DNA from: Drechslerella dactyloides
Lineage: Eukaryota; Ascomycota; Orbiliomycetes; Orbiliales; Orbiliaceae
NCBI GenBank assembly: GCA_020064725.1
Contig: JAGTWJ010000002.1
Coordinates: 372,001-436,000, forward strand
Direction of reading: 5' to 3'
Length of the DNA stretch: 64,000 bases
Shown here one piece after another: positions 43,721 through 55,901 of this stretch; the first letter of the stretch is position 1, and each line of letters starts with the position of its first letter. The notes under the pieces are model-generated. The model made no database searches. It saw only the letters and a program-made list of their open reading frames with translations, and was not told where the DNA came from. Both the position numbers and the translations under genes were made by a program.

Positions 43721-46700
43721 ATGGCCGACGCCGTTGCTGCCGAGACTCCGCCAATGGCCCGCGACAGGGCCCAGGACGGAAGCGGCGCCCACGCCAACAA
43801 TACCACCTCCAACGAACACCATCACAGCCTCGACGAGACCGTCCTAACTAGCCACGTCACATCATATGAAAAACACGGCGAAAGCAATGGACGTCGCGGA
43901 ACAGGCGCGAGTTCAACGCGTGTCGGCAGCGATGACGACACTCTCACGAAGAGCTCCAAGCTCCCGGACTGGATCACCGAACACTTGACCTGGCGCGACC
44001 TCAAAATCCTCATCCGATGCAGTCTGGCCGCCTGGGCCTCGTTCCTATTCGTTGTGATCCATCCTGTTCTCAAGAACTACGGCCAGGCAGCCTTCATGGG
44101 CATGTAAGTCCGGAAACAAGCCAACCAATGGTCAATGAATGCACTGAAGAACCGTTGCTAATACACTCTGCCGCCCAGGCTATGTCTGTTTATCAACCCA
44201 CCGTCCGTAGTACTCCCATTCTACATCCTCGCTGCCACCACCATCCTCTTGGGCATCTGTCTTGCCTGGGGATGGGGCTCACTTGCCTTTGTAACTGCAT
44301 TATCGCAACGAGATGACGCCCTCTACAATGCCACCTACGGCGCGATCCGACAGGCCGCAGTCCAGACCCCGAACCCGACCTTCTATGTCCAGCGCCAAAT
44401 CTTCAACGGCGAGCTGCTGCAGACGGGTCCGACGGTAATCATGTTCACCATGTGCGCCATATTCATCTACTTTATGGCCAGATTACAAGCTAGCTTTCCC
44501 AAGCTTACGCTGGTCAGCATCTTCGGCATGATTGTGATCGACCCCTACCTCACAACCGCGCCTCTTCTCAACAACTTCAACGGAACTCTCCCGTTGACGT
44601 TTATCAAACCGCTGGCTTCCGCCGTCGCCATTGGCATTGTACTGTCTCTTCTGGTGTTCCCGGAGTCGTGTTCCTATGCGACGATGATAATCCTCTCGAG
44701 GTTGCTCAAGCGCATCCGCCGAGTATTCGAGATCACAAAATACAGTCTGGGAGACATGGATAGAGAGATCCCGGTCGATGAAATCAAGAAGCTCAAACTT
44801 CAGATCGTCGACGAGCACAACCAGATGAACCAAGGCTTCCTGTTCATGGCTCTCGAGTTTAGCGTTGGCAGATGGTCTGGACAAGATGTTGGATCGCTGA
44901 AGGCTCTCTTTCAAGATTTGTTTATCCGTGGGACCGTTCTATTGAACTTCCATCTCTTTCGGCACGAATATCGTCAAAAGGTCTTGCAGAAGGCGCCGAA
45001 GGATCAGCATGCGCTCGATACGGACAACCAAAGCCTCGAGAATCCTGAAAAGGCTGAAGAGAGCGAAATTGAGAGTGTGAGGAGGCACTCTAAGCATGGT
45101 AAACATCATCACCCGCCACGCCGTGTTGGCTTCAGCCAGACTTTAGCAACAATGACCGTATACGAATTCCTCCGTCCGGATCCCGAAGTTGCAAAGCTCG
45201 GGCAAAGCGCTCTCAAAGCCGTTGAAGACGCCTCCTGTAACTTCATTGCAGCTTGCAATGCAGCCATCGAAACTTCTTCCGAAATAATCAACTCCGTCAA
45301 TACTAGTCGGTGGTGGGGTCGGCCGAAGAAAGCTGAGATTGACGCTTTGGTAGAAAAACACATGGAAGTTCTGGACCGCCTGAAGTACGAACGCGAACAC
45401 TTTGCCTTACACGCCGTGGACAAGATGATAGACCCCGTCAGCCACCTCTTCGATGAAGATGGTAAACTGATCGATTTTTCGGATGAGAAGAAGGGAGTGA
45501 AACTTCCAGGGTTGATGATTGGGATCAACTATAGACATCGGATATTGGCCGTGGCTCAATCCTTGATAGTACTCCTCGAACATCTTGTCGACCTCGAAAT
45601 GAAGAAAACCGAGACAAAGCTCTGGTTGCCATTCGCACTCAGGGGACTGTTCTCCTTGGCGTTCAGTCCTGAGCCTGTCAATGATGAGAACGCCCTCGAA
45701 CGGATTGAGACAAGACGAGAGAGAGAAGAGCAAAACTCCAGAAAACAGCGCCACGAAAAACGAAAGCAGAAGAAGGAACAGACCAGAGCGGCTATGAGAC
45801 CAGAAGTATCTGTCAGCAGACAACGAAACCAGTTTGCTCGGGCCCTTACCGGTCTCTTCCACTGGTTGACAAATGGCGAAGGTGTTTTTGCTGCCAGAGT
45901 TGTTATCGTTACTATCGCGATGGCTATCCCAACAGCTGTGAAACCCAGCGCAGCATTCTGCTACGACAATAGAGGTATGTCACTATATCAGAAACTATAC
46001 TATGATCTCCCTGTTAACTTGCGTTTAGCTGTCTGGGCTTTGATTATGGCACAGCTCACCATTTCCCAATATATGGGTGAATTTATATTCTCCATCACAA
46101 TGCGAACATTTGGCACGGTTATTGGAGGTGTAATGGGTCTGATAGTTTGGTACGTTGGTGCCGGGTCTGGACCCGGTAATCCATACGGTATCATGGCTAT
46201 TCTTGCGCCCTTCGTCATCTTCATTGTGGCTATCCGTATCTTTGCACCCATGGTGTGGTTGATGCCAACTATCATGGGCGGCGCAACCATGATGCTAGTA
46301 GTTGGCTATTCTTGGGAAGTCAAGTAAGTACAATAACGGCGACGATGCGATATTCTTTGCCTAGCTCGTCTGACTCTTTTTCATAGCTACTTGCCGTCTC
46401 TTATATATGCGGAACCCGGGTATGGGGTATTCTATCGCCGGCTTGTATTGGTGATGATTGGCTTCGCTGCCGCCATCATTGTTCAAGTTTTCCCTCGTCC
46501 GCCCTCCGCTACTCGGAGTGCTTCGAAATCGCTCGCCACAAGCTTGTCCGATATCACCAGCTTCTATTCGGAAGTCATGTCGCACTTCCTTACGCAGGAA
46601 GAAGGTGCCCCTGGAGAGCCCCTGGAGAAGGTTCAGGAGCGCATCTCGAAATTGTACACCGACATGCAAGAACTCGTGCCTCGCATAATGATGGTCAAAT

Positions 46701-47291
46701 TGGAACCGAGTTCCAGCCCTTTCACTTCCGAAAATCTGTTAAAGGTTGAGGACCACTTGGGCAAGATTCTGGAAAGCCTGGCCCTTATAGCATTCGTATC
46801 GCCACGATTGACGCCAATGTACCAGAAAAGGCTTGAAGTCCAGACTGAATTCACCAAAACGAACACTATTGCTAGTATCATGGCGGTTCTAGGGGTTCTG
46901 GAGGGGAGCTTGAGGACCGGACACCCGTTGGCTGAAGTTCTCCCGGTGCCTTTGTTAGGCAGGCTGAGAAAGGTGCCAGGGCCCTCCGACGGCGTTGACT
47001 CGTTGAGCAAGGATATGCTGAACAATGAAGAGGTAAAAATACCATCCTTTGGCCGTTAAGAATGAACAGAACTAACATGGAGCGTACTAGTGGTCGGTAT
47101 TTGCTGTGACGCTCATGGCAGTCACAAGCTTGTATTCGGTGAGTAATTATCAAATGTTACAGCTATGTGTCAGAAAAAGTTACTAATACGATGTGTTTTA
47201 GCGCATCGACGACCTTGTAATGACTATCAAGGACGCCGTCGGCGAAAAGTATTACATTGAGGGTTTGCCGCATCACCATGGCCACCACTAA
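43721..47291 (+). CDS. Large membrane protein of the DUF2421 / fungal aromatic-acid-exporter-like family
   Basis: Five exons, 43721-44103, 44179-46323, 46387-47032, 47091-47138 and 47202-47291, all in phase, give 1,103 residues. A disordered N-terminus (about 1-85) is followed by a first hydrophobic block (about 100-330: LIRCSLAAWASFLFVVIHPVL, PFYILAATTILLGICLAWGW, MFTMCAIFIYFMA, LVSIFGMIVIDPYL, LASAVAIGIVLSLLVF). A long charged cytosolic part comes next, then a second block (about 720-880: ARVVIVTIAMAIP, LAVWALIMAQLTIS, GTVIGGVMGLIVWYV, GIMAILAPFVIFIVAI) and a C-terminal cytosolic domain. This two-block layout with a central linker matches the putative ER/plasma-membrane transporter family related to FUSC/ArAE, including yeast Bre4. 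Its members are linked to drug or aromatic-acid efflux mostly by homology. The fourth exon is only 48 bases. The end is His-rich (HHHGHH). Confidence 0.85.
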
Positions 47292-47988
47292 CCTCGACCC
47301 ATGCTTGGACAATGGGTCCTGAAGAACCTAAGAGCTCGATGGAAGCTTAATTACTTTCATCTTGAGCTGAGTATATATTTTGAACGTTTATTACGGGTTT
47401 GAGTAATTTTGGAGGTAGACTATCTTCGAGGCCTGAATTGCCTGGGAGTAGCTGCTTATTTGCCCTGCACTGTCATTTAAAGGCGTGTTCCCTTTGTATT
47501 CATATAATCTAGACGGCTCTCACACCCGTTATCTTGAATTAGCATAATTTCATTTGTATTGTCTAATATAATAATAACTTCGTCATCAACTTTGTGGATA
47601 AGCTGTCAGAATGCACCGCCACAACATGTGGCTAGTTAGACACGCAAAATTGCGCACGGGCCAAGTAGGATGTTTTGACGGCGTGTATGCAAGCCAGCGA
47701 ACTAGATGACATATAACGGACCGCGAAGCCAATGAGACCTTCCGTGATTAGGTACATATCTGCTGGCGGATTGTCTGAATGCGAAAGGTACGTCGACGCC
47801 TAAATAATCACCGGCACAGCCAGTTTTGGGGCGTGCGTACGACCTGCAACCAGCTTACGTGCTCGCGCGTCAGACGTCACAGAATGGCTCCTTCTCTCGT
47901 GTATATCTAGCTCGTACGGCCGCCCGCCGCCAGGACAGCCGCACATTCATCCGCCATCTCATGACAAGGAACATCGATCGCAGATGCC
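47292..47988. other. Intergenic region
   Basis: About 700 bases between two co-directional genes. AT-rich 3' flank at the left; no gene seen. Confidence 0.5.
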
Positions 47989-49104
47989 ATGGACTACATT
48001 CTCGGACCACGAATCGATCTCTTTGAGTTCAATGACCTGACTTGGTATGCAACCTCCATCCCCGCCTGTCCTACTCTATCTCATAGAACCCTGGCTTATC
48101 CACCACCAATCGATCACAGGTTCCCGGCGTATCTTCGCGAGCGCGTCCAAGTTTGCCTAACCTTCTGCTGGTCCATCTCCTTCCCCAACCTGCGTAACGG
48201 CCCGTCGGCGTCCTCAGCGCTCGCCCGTGTTCTCAGGAAGGAATTGGGCCCTTCGCTGTCAACCTACACGTTTATCGACTTTTGCGCCGGCGCCGGCGGA
48301 CCCACGCAGATTGTCGAGCGGCATCTGAATACCCAGCTGCGTGAGGATGGGCTGCAGCCTGTCAAGTTTGTGCTGACAGACCTGTACCCGAACCCAGAGG
48401 CGTGGCGACGGATCGAGGCGGCGAGTCCTGCGGTGAGTTGGGTTGCTCAACCGGTGGATGCTGGGAAGGCACCGAAGAAGGAGATCCTTTTAGGGGACGA
48501 CGTTGATGGTAAAAGCGGAGTGACCGGGGGGAGGAAGGTGTTTCGGATGTTCAATCTTGCGTTTCACCATTTCGATGACGATGGAGCCAGGAGAATCCTG
48601 CAGGATGCAATCACGGGTAGTGATGCCATTGGGTGGGTGCTATCAGACGTCCCCACTCTAATCCACACGGATATATTGCGTCTCAAACAGTGCGCTGCAC
48701 GTGTTCAAGACGACGAAAGCTATGCTAACTATTTTTCGTCCAGGGTCTTCGAAATCCAATCACGATCCTTCTCCGGCTTCCTACAAGTCGCAGCCATCGG
48801 GCCCCTCCTCACCTTCCTTACGCCTTTCCATCCACCTTTCTGGACCCTCGGTCACCTCTTCTTCACCTACATCATTCCCATCCTACCTTTCGTTTTGGTT
48901 TTCGACGGGTACATGAGCGCGTTACGCACCCGCACGCCACAGGAGATACTAGCATTGGTCGAGACAATACCGGAGAGGGACCGCGCTGGGTGGGAATGGC
49001 AGTGGGGAGCGAGGAAGTTCGCGAAGCCTATCGGAGAAATCAATTACTTTATTGGAGTCAAGAAGCCAACGACGAGGTCTGGAGATGCAGATGGAGATAG
49101 ATAG
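47989..49104 (+). CDS. SAM-methyltransferase-like protein with C-terminal membrane segments
   Basis: The frame is open for 371 residues, but I favour an in-frame intron at 48633-48743, leaving exons 47989-48632 and 48744-49104 (334 residues). The N-terminal half has a Rossmann-type start, FIDFCAGAGGPTQIVE (about residues 94-109), like motif I of class I methyltransferases. An acidic strand end (KFVLTDLYP) and FNLAFHHFDD (about residues 184-193) follow. The C-terminal half is hydrophobic (FLQVAAIGPLLTFLTPF, LGHLFFTYIIPILPFVLVFDG) and then conserved-looking SALRTRTPQEILALVE. Fungal proteins of this type combine a methyltransferase-like domain with two membrane segments; the substrate is unknown. 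The intron has TGCTAAC and a pyrimidine-rich acceptor ending GTCCAG, and its 37 encoded residues look out of place between GSDAIG and VFEIQSRS. Confidence 0.75.
   Translation: MDYILGPRIDLFEFNDLTWYATSIPACPTLSHRTLAYPPPIDHRFPAYLRERVQVCLTFCWSISFPNLRNGPSASSALARVLRKELGPSLSTYTFIDFCAGAGGPTQIVERHLNTQLREDGLQPVKFVLTDLYPNPEAWRRIEAASPAVSWVAQPVDAGKAPKKEILLGDDVDGKSGVTGGRKVFRMFNLAFHHFDDDGARRILQDAITGSDAIGWVLSDVPTLIHTDILRLKQCAARVQDDESYANYFSSRVFEIQSRSFSGFLQVAAIGPLLTFLTPFHPPFWTLGHLFFTYIIPILPFVLVFDGYMSALRTRTPQEILALVETIPERDRAGWEWQWGARKFAKPIGEINYFIGVKKPTTRSGDADGDR
48633..48743 (+). other. Probable in-frame 111-base intron
   Basis: GTGGGT donor at 48633, branch site TGCTAAC at about 48723, acceptor TTTTTCGTCCAG ending at 48743. 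A multiple of three without a stop, so simple frame finding misses it. Confidence 0.65.
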
Positions 49105-52100
49105 GTGGTGGGGATGTTCAACGTATACATACATACATGTACATACTTGGCACGCATGCGTACGGAGTCATGTGTAGAGGGAGCGGATGTCAGGGCATCA
49201 GGTGGTTTAGATGCTTGTATGCCTCTATTTTCTATTCGGTATTAAGTTCTTACATCTATAGACCCGAGTGCCGGGATTCCGATCAAGCGACGTCGCTGCA
49301 GACACTTATTCGAATGGAGAAAGCGGGCTACTTGTGGGACGTGCACTCCGTGATTTGGTCAATGTTGGTGCGCGGGTGCACAGCCAAGCTTAAAGTCCGC
49401 ATGCAGTTGGCTGGGAACGTAGATATTTTCCTGGCATGCGAGACCGCCATGGATCGATCCCAGACGAAGTTTTCGGCAAAGACAATTATACCCGTAGCCA
49501 TGCAGATCATATATGCGACTTGATATACAGCCTATATATATAGTCTTGTCGGTATACCTCAGGAAGGTTTGGTTTTTGAGACTTCAAAAGTCAATCTCGA
49601 AGATTACCCTCTATCTATAGTTTAGATTCATGAAGTATCGAATCAAATATAGACTGTTGCACTTATGTTCGTGTATGATTAATCTAGCCTAACCTCGGAA
49701 ACTGGGCCAGTCTGGAACTCAAGTTCGGTTGACGTTCAGCAGAAAGCTTTGGCAAAATTGATTGGATGTAGTATCATATGATCATGCAGCTCTCGCGGCA
49801 GCACAAGAATCACCAACCACTCACACCTTGAGCTAGCAGGGAGGCAACCAAAATTCACACAGCACATGTGTAGAGAAATAATTGACTCATGTCTGCATGA
49901 ATTTGCACTGTAGGGAAAATATGGCAGGCTTACAGGTCCATTGAGCTTCCTCTTTGCCACGACTTAAGTTAACAAGGGACCTTCAACAATCGCCCAGCGA
50001 CACAGCCATCGAGATCATCGAGTCTTCGGTCTCTAAAGCGTTCTAGACAAGCCAAAAGTTCAGCGCACTCCGGAGCTACACATATATTCATCGGGAATGC
50101 AAGACATGACAACCATGCATACAGAGGCAAATCAAGCCCATCCACACAGCCATATCCCAGATAGAATAGTCTAGTCAGACAATTTAATATTTGATGACAC
50201 TTTCCGCGGTAATTAAACTAGATCGTTTACGACAAGATGCAGTATCCATGCATGGAGTCTGATCTTTCCTAGCCAAGTTAGCCAGCTCTGCCAACGATGT
50301 TACCATATTGGCTTGATCTGGGTCTTTCCTGGTTCCCATGTTCGTGCATGCAGGTGCAGGTGTCATGCCGATCGTTTTCGTGGCCCCGGTCGAATGGCCT
50401 GTGCTTGAATCGATGGCCCAGTCTGTTATCTTTGAAGCACTATAGCTAATCATTTAATAGACCCTGTGTTATAGAAGCAAAAGGGACACCATCTGCGCCG
50501 ACCAGTTGCCGCCCAAGAGTCCCGCAAGAGTTTTAATATTTGAGCTTCTCCAGAGATGCGGCTTCGATTGGCTGGACTATGAAGCTGCCCGAATGCATCC
50601 CACTTTTGATCTGCATATATTAGCATCCGGTATGCGTGGGCCCCAGATTTCTCTAGGGTGATTCCGGAGAGGGGTCTCTAAAGTGCTCAAATCCCTGGAT
50701 GAGTGGCAATATCAATCTGAACATCCTGATCTTTTGCAAATTTGGTGCAGCGTTGCTCTGCCTGTAAACGATCGGAAAATTCTGAGCACGTCCGGCCATA
50801 AGCACGCACACGCCTTTGCCTTTGATCTGACAACCAGCTGGTAGCACTCTCCATCAATGTTAGCGAACCTGGCCAATTGGCTTAGCATGCATGTACCACA
50901 CAGGACTTACGCGCACGCGTGGCTTTCCTCAGGTCGAGTCAACTGAGAAAATCTACAACCCTTCTTTCCGGCTAAAACTAACTGCTGAATTGGTACCAGG
51001 GCTATACCAGGGAGATGGAACCAGCTTCGATGGTGCAAGTGCGTAGTTTCAGTAATACAGCACCCAATCTCTGGAAAGAATCTGGCGCAAAGGAACTGGT
51101 TCTACGGTTCAGCCAACGAATTTAGCGCGCAAGAATACCGCTTTGCATAACCAGATCCATTTGTTACTTTAACCCTCTATTATTTAACCAGGATCATACA
51201 GCTTACTGGCCCAAGCGAAGATTTAACAGAAGGCTTCTCGTGTGGCGCTTTTTGAGCCCTTGTGATTCAATATATTATGCCGGCTAAAGAACATCAAAAC
51301 GAATGCGGGGAAACGTGGGCTGTTACGGCTAAAGACACCTATTGAACGGCAACCGTGCCTAAATGTAGTCAAAGAGAAGCTTTTGCAAATACATTTGCCT
51401 GTTGGACCTATGTGCGTTTTCGTGGCACCATTGCGTTCTTGGTGTTTTATTTCTCAAGAGGCGCCAAGCCACTAAATTGTACAAGCTTCCAGGCAGTTGT
51501 TGCCGCAGAAATAAAGAACGGGGGAATAATCAAGATATCAACACCAATTTAAGTACGGTGCTGGTTAAGTTAATGGCAGGGGCCAAATACGGATGATAGG
51601 AAGCGAGCTGTTGATACCCAGGAATGGCGAACACAATGTGAACAAAACCGCCTTTCGAGTAGCCCACTCGCGAATACGAGAACTTTGCACCACGGTATGA
51701 TATCTCTCTGCCGTGTCCGTCTACGTGCGAATCGATAAATTTAGACCACGGCAGCCTTATCTACTTTTATGTGCTCAACTTTTCACCCGAAGATATTCAA
51801 GATTTCTAATCTCCCAATCTCTGCTGAGTTGTACGTCAAGCGTCACTCGAGGCAAGCCGGCGCTCGTATTCCTGTATTGCAACAGCACCCGGAGAACTAA
51901 AAGAAAGTGGATCCGATGCAATACATGTACGATATTAGACTTAGCAAAGTTAGATGGGCGTTGACTGAAAGTATGGCTATTCTTCTTCCAAAGGGGTCAC
52001 GATGCATGCGTATACGGAATGCTCCAGATCGGACACTGCATTTGCGGCGCTAGCGCTAGCTAGCACTTGGGAATAGATCATAGAATTGACTTGGGGTCCC

Positions 52101-54320
52101 CCATATGCAATCCAAGGGACTGGATTCCCCAGAGCGGAGATATCCACATGCACCGATATCCTGTACAGCGATGTTCCTAATCAGTAGCCTTGAGTTTGGG
52201 CAGATTCCTGCTTTCCGACGTTGGCATGAGGCCTGCAGACTCTCGCGCGCAAACGCAAAACTGACTAGCCACTTTTAACCCTGTTCTTTCGGAAGAACTC
52301 AGGCTAAACTCTTTGTTTCCCTTTTAAATCTATAATAGACCCCAAGACCAATGATATGCGACAAGGGTGGCAAATAGAGATCATGGGTCTTTGCGCAACC
52401 GCGTTCACTGATCAAGTTACTTTCGAGGCTTCATTCACCACAGTGCAGCACTGTTCGGCGGGCCTTGCTGGCGTCGCTCTCCTATCTCGATCTCCGCCTA
52501 CTCGCGAAAGAAGTCCGAATCTGAACCTATTCATGATCATAATGCCAGTGATATTAAAATGTGAACTTGATCTGGACTTTCCTCCGAGATCTCAAGCCAG
52601 CAGGAGCCCAGAATATCTGCGGAAAAGGGTCCAACATTGCCTTTAACTCAAGACGTGGACTCTTTCCGAAATCCGAAAACGAGCTTGGGCTCTACTCAAC
52701 TCCCGACACCAGATGCCTGGTCTCACAGCGGGTAAATTGGTGACAGGGATCAGGGCTACTGAGCCTGATAAACTGCAGCCGCTGCACCGTGGTTGGCTGG
52801 CTGTCTGCATGTGGCGTGTCGAGTTTGGCTGGCTGTGGGGTTGCATTTTGCCAGCGAACATTCCACGACTGTTCCATTCGCATCACCTGCATTTTGCCTA
52901 TCGTCAACCAGCCAGCACTCGGCCCGTGGGTCCGCCTCAATTGGATAAAATCAATCGACCTGCTGCCAGCCCTGGCTTCGTACAGAATCTTTTCCGCGAT
53001 GGGAGAATTAATCCGGTTGGCCGAGTGGGTCGAGCTCCACCATCGTTCAAACAGCATCGCCAATGGGAGTGTGCGCTGCGGATCATGCATCCACGTGCGT
53101 CACAGGCCGCATCTTTGCTCCGTGCCATCAGCAATCGGAGAAGTTTGGTGGTGGAGACTCTGCTGCATGGCCTCCCGCCTTCACTCGCATTTTTGGACAA
53201 GGCTAGCAAGACTTGAGTGCGGACTGGAAGAATTCTTGCCTGACTTGCGCGCCATGAGCATGTGGATGGCTTGAGATTGCATCGGGGTCCCCACACTAGC
53301 TTCGTGGGATACTCCGAAGATGAAGAGAGCAGAATATGGGAATATGGGGGTATCTGACCGTCGAACATTTCATTAGAAGCCGGAGTCGATACCAGTACCT
53401 GTTCGCCTACAAGCCGAGGATTCGGATGCGTCTCTTGTCCCCTCGTTTGTGACAATCAGAACATGGGACCCGGACTAATCTGTATCCTATGTGCATCTGA
53501 CCAGGACTATGGACCCTCGTTCCCAAGGACGGCAAAAGTTATGGTCAGTGTCCTCCATTATTGACGGTATTCGCTCTGACCGATAATTGGTCATCAAGTG
53601 TAATGCTGTTTTCTAATATGACCCAGTCGTCTATTGTTTGCAATGTTTGCCAATTGGGCAAAGAACTGGAACAAGTTCAGTGCCTGAAGGCAAATTAACA
53701 CCGAAAGTCACGAAGAAAAGAAAAGGATTTTAGCATTTCTTTGCCTGCCGCTTATTTCTTATTTTGTCGAACCGTGCCACCCTAAGCCAGAACCAATTGC
53801 AGAACGTTCTATAGTGTGACAGACCGCGGGATGCATTTCGTGCGTCTGATATTGATATTCATATCGGACTTCGCAGTCGACCGTTAAACACCAAGCCGGT
53901 TAATATCAACTCGACCGAAGGAATCCTGCCCTTCGTATCGCGTCCCACTTTAGCCGGACGATCTGATGTCTCTTCAACCACCCTCCCCAGACCTTGCATG
54001 CGCGCGTCCGCATTCTAGTCAGGGAGAGGCTGTTTCCCTTGTGTAGAGGCCTTTGGAACTTTTCCCCGGACTGCGGAGCAAAACCGTCTCGTGCGCGAAC
54101 TGGATATATAAAGAGATCATCGTCGCTCCTCCCACCTGGTCTATCCCCATCTCCTCCCACGCAGCCGGGTCCCTCTTCAATAACCAGTGCAATACCCTTC
54201 CTTCCTAGCTGAAGTGAAGGCCAGTCAGTATTGCAATTGAGATCTCGAGGATCTCAAAACCTTGCTTCTGTGAACCAGCAAATTTTCAGCTTTCGCGCCG
54301 CGAAGCACCCTCCGCCCATC
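49105..54320. other. 5.2-kb gene-poor region
   Basis: The longest gene-free stretch of the window. No frame exceeds about 172 codons. Frames from 52.4 to 53.5 kb overlap on both strands and carry no motif. There is no transposase, reverse transcriptase or long terminal repeat that I can see. The right end is the promoter of the transporter gene. Confidence 0.45.
54105..54112 (+). promoter_or_regulatory. TATA box of the lactose-permease-type gene
   Basis: TATATAAA lies 209 bases before the ATG at 54321, followed by a C/T-rich leader (CTCCTCCCACC). Spacing allows a leader of roughly 170-180 bases. Confidence 0.5.
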
Positions 54321-55901
54321 ATGCCTGCCATGGCAGCTCCCACTACCAACCAGGGTAACATCCTGGGTGGACGCGAGTTCCCTCAAGTTACCTGGTGGAA
54401 AGAGCCTGGTCTCCGAAAGCTCTATCTCCTCCTCTCGACCGTCATTCTCGTATCAGCCACCAATGGTTTTGACGGTTCCATGATGAACGGTCTCCAGACC
54501 CTGGTCTACTGGGAAAACTACTTCCACCCGTCCTCCTCGCAGCTCGGTCTTCTCAACGCCATCATGTCCGTCGGTTCTATTGCCGCAGTTCCATTCTCTC
54601 CATTCTTGGCTGACTGGAGAGGCCGTAAAGTCGCCATCATGATTGGTCTGGTCATCATGTTTATCGGTGTAGCCCTTCAATCCGCTGCCCAGAACCTTGG
54701 AATGTTTATTGGCGCTCGCTTCCTCATCGGTTTCGGTATCTCCTTCGCCCACGGTGCGGCCCCACTACTCATTACCGAATTGGCGCACATGCAGCATCGT
54801 GCCCAAATCACATCTATCTACAATACTACTTGGTACCTCGGTGCTATCATTGCCGCCTGGACCACTTTCGGAACTCTTAAGATCAAGTCCGACTGGGCCT
54901 GGAGAACCCCATCTATTCTCCAAGCCGGGCCAGCTCTCGTCATGATCTGCTTCATCTGGTTCGTCCCAGAGTCCCCCCGTTGGTTGATCTCGCGTGACCG
55001 CCACGAGGAGGCCCTCGCCATTCTTGCCAAGTACCACGCCAACGGCAACCCCGACGACGATCTCGTCCGCCACGAGTTTATTGAAATCAAGGAGACTCTT
55101 GCCCTCGAGCGTGAGTTCAACCAGCAAAAACTCAGCGTCCTCGTCTCCACCAAGGGCAACCGACACAGGATGTTCATCTGCCTGTGCGCCGGTCTCTTCT
55201 CCCAATGGTCTGGCAACTCGCTTGTGTCCTACTATATCTCTCTCATTCTCGACCAGGTTGGTATCACTGGCGAGGTTGACAAGAACTTGATCAATGGTTG
55301 CCTGCAAATTTGGAACATGATTGTCGCCGGCACCATGGCTTTCCTCGTCGACCACTTTGGCCGTCGCCCACTCTTCTTGACCTCCACCGCCGGTATGCTT
55401 GTCTGCTTCATTGCATGGACGATCTGCTCCGAGCGCCGCGAAACCACTGGAAACAACGCTGCTGGTCGTGCCGTCGTCGCCATGATCTACCTCTACTACA
55501 CCTGCTACAACTTGGCCTGGTCCGGTCTGCTTGTCGGCTACACCGTTGAGATCCTGCCCTTCCAGATCCGCGCAAAGGGTCTTGCTGTCATGTTCTTCTT
55601 TGTCAACTGCGCTCTCTTCTTCAACAATTACGTCAACCCTGTTGCCATCAAGAAGATTACCTGGAAGTACTACATTGTCTACGACTGCTGGCTGGCCCTC
55701 GAGTTGGTCATCGTCTACTTCTTCTTTATCGAGACTCGGTACACTCCTCTCGAGGAGATTGCCAAGTACTTCGATGGCGAGGACGCCAAGGTCGGTGGTG
55801 AGGCTGCTACTGGCCACGGCAAGGACCTCCTTAACGCTCTCCACGAGGATGGCAAGTTGGGCGACGACAAGGTTACAGTTGAGCATCTGCAGAAAGCTTA
55901 G
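54321..55901 (+). CDS. MFS sugar transporter, lactose-permease type
   Basis: A single exon of 526 residues. I start at ATG 54321 (MPAMAAPTTNQGNILGG); the open frame reaches 54231 only from a TTG. Sugar-porter signatures: NGFDGSMMNGLQTL in helix 1, DWRGRKVAIMIG between helices 2 and 3, GARFLIGFGISFAHGAAPLL, VPESPRWLISRDRHEEALAIL, QWSGNSLVSYY in helix 7, DHFGRRPLFL, and EILPFQIRAKG. It resembles fungal lactose/cellodextrin permease-like proton symporters of the plasma membrane. Third positions are strongly C-biased, which also creates a 373-codon antisense frame (54765-55886), pointing to high expression. No intron, unlike most neighbours. No glycosidase gene lies next to it, so the sugar cannot be told. 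Confidence 0.92.
   Translation: MPAMAAPTTNQGNILGGREFPQVTWWKEPGLRKLYLLLSTVILVSATNGFDGSMMNGLQTLVYWENYFHPSSSQLGLLNAIMSVGSIAAVPFSPFLADWRGRKVAIMIGLVIMFIGVALQSAAQNLGMFIGARFLIGFGISFAHGAAPLLITELAHMQHRAQITSIYNTTWYLGAIIAAWTTFGTLKIKSDWAWRTPSILQAGPALVMICFIWFVPESPRWLISRDRHEEALAILAKYHANGNPDDDLVRHEFIEIKETLALEREFNQQKLSVLVSTKGNRHRMFICLCAGLFSQWSGNSLVSYYISLILDQVGITGEVDKNLINGCLQIWNMIVAGTMAFLVDHFGRRPLFLTSTAGMLVCFIAWTICSERRETTGNNAAGRAVVAMIYLYYTCYNLAWSGLLVGYTVEILPFQIRAKGLAVMFFFVNCALFFNNYVNPVAIKKITWKYYIVYDCWLALELVIVYFFFIETRYTPLEEIAKYFDGEDAKVGGEAATGHGKDLLNALHEDGKLGDDKVTVEHLQKA

Noticed and set aside
52049..52064. GCTAGC-type palindromic run
   Set aside because: Too short and simple to call a regulatory site. It has no neighbour gene to regulate within 2 kb.
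52692..53455. Cluster of frames up to 172 codons on both strands
   Set aside because: They mirror each other on opposite strands, with no recognised motif.
49105..54320. Possible transposable element in the gene desert
   Set aside because: I found no transposase or reverse-transcriptase motif, no long terminal repeat and no target-site duplication by eye.
54765..55886. 373-codon frame on the minus strand
   Set aside because: It lies exactly antisense to the lactose-permease-type transporter and is an effect of its C-ending codons. The protein is acidic and Val/Asp/Glu-rich with no motif.
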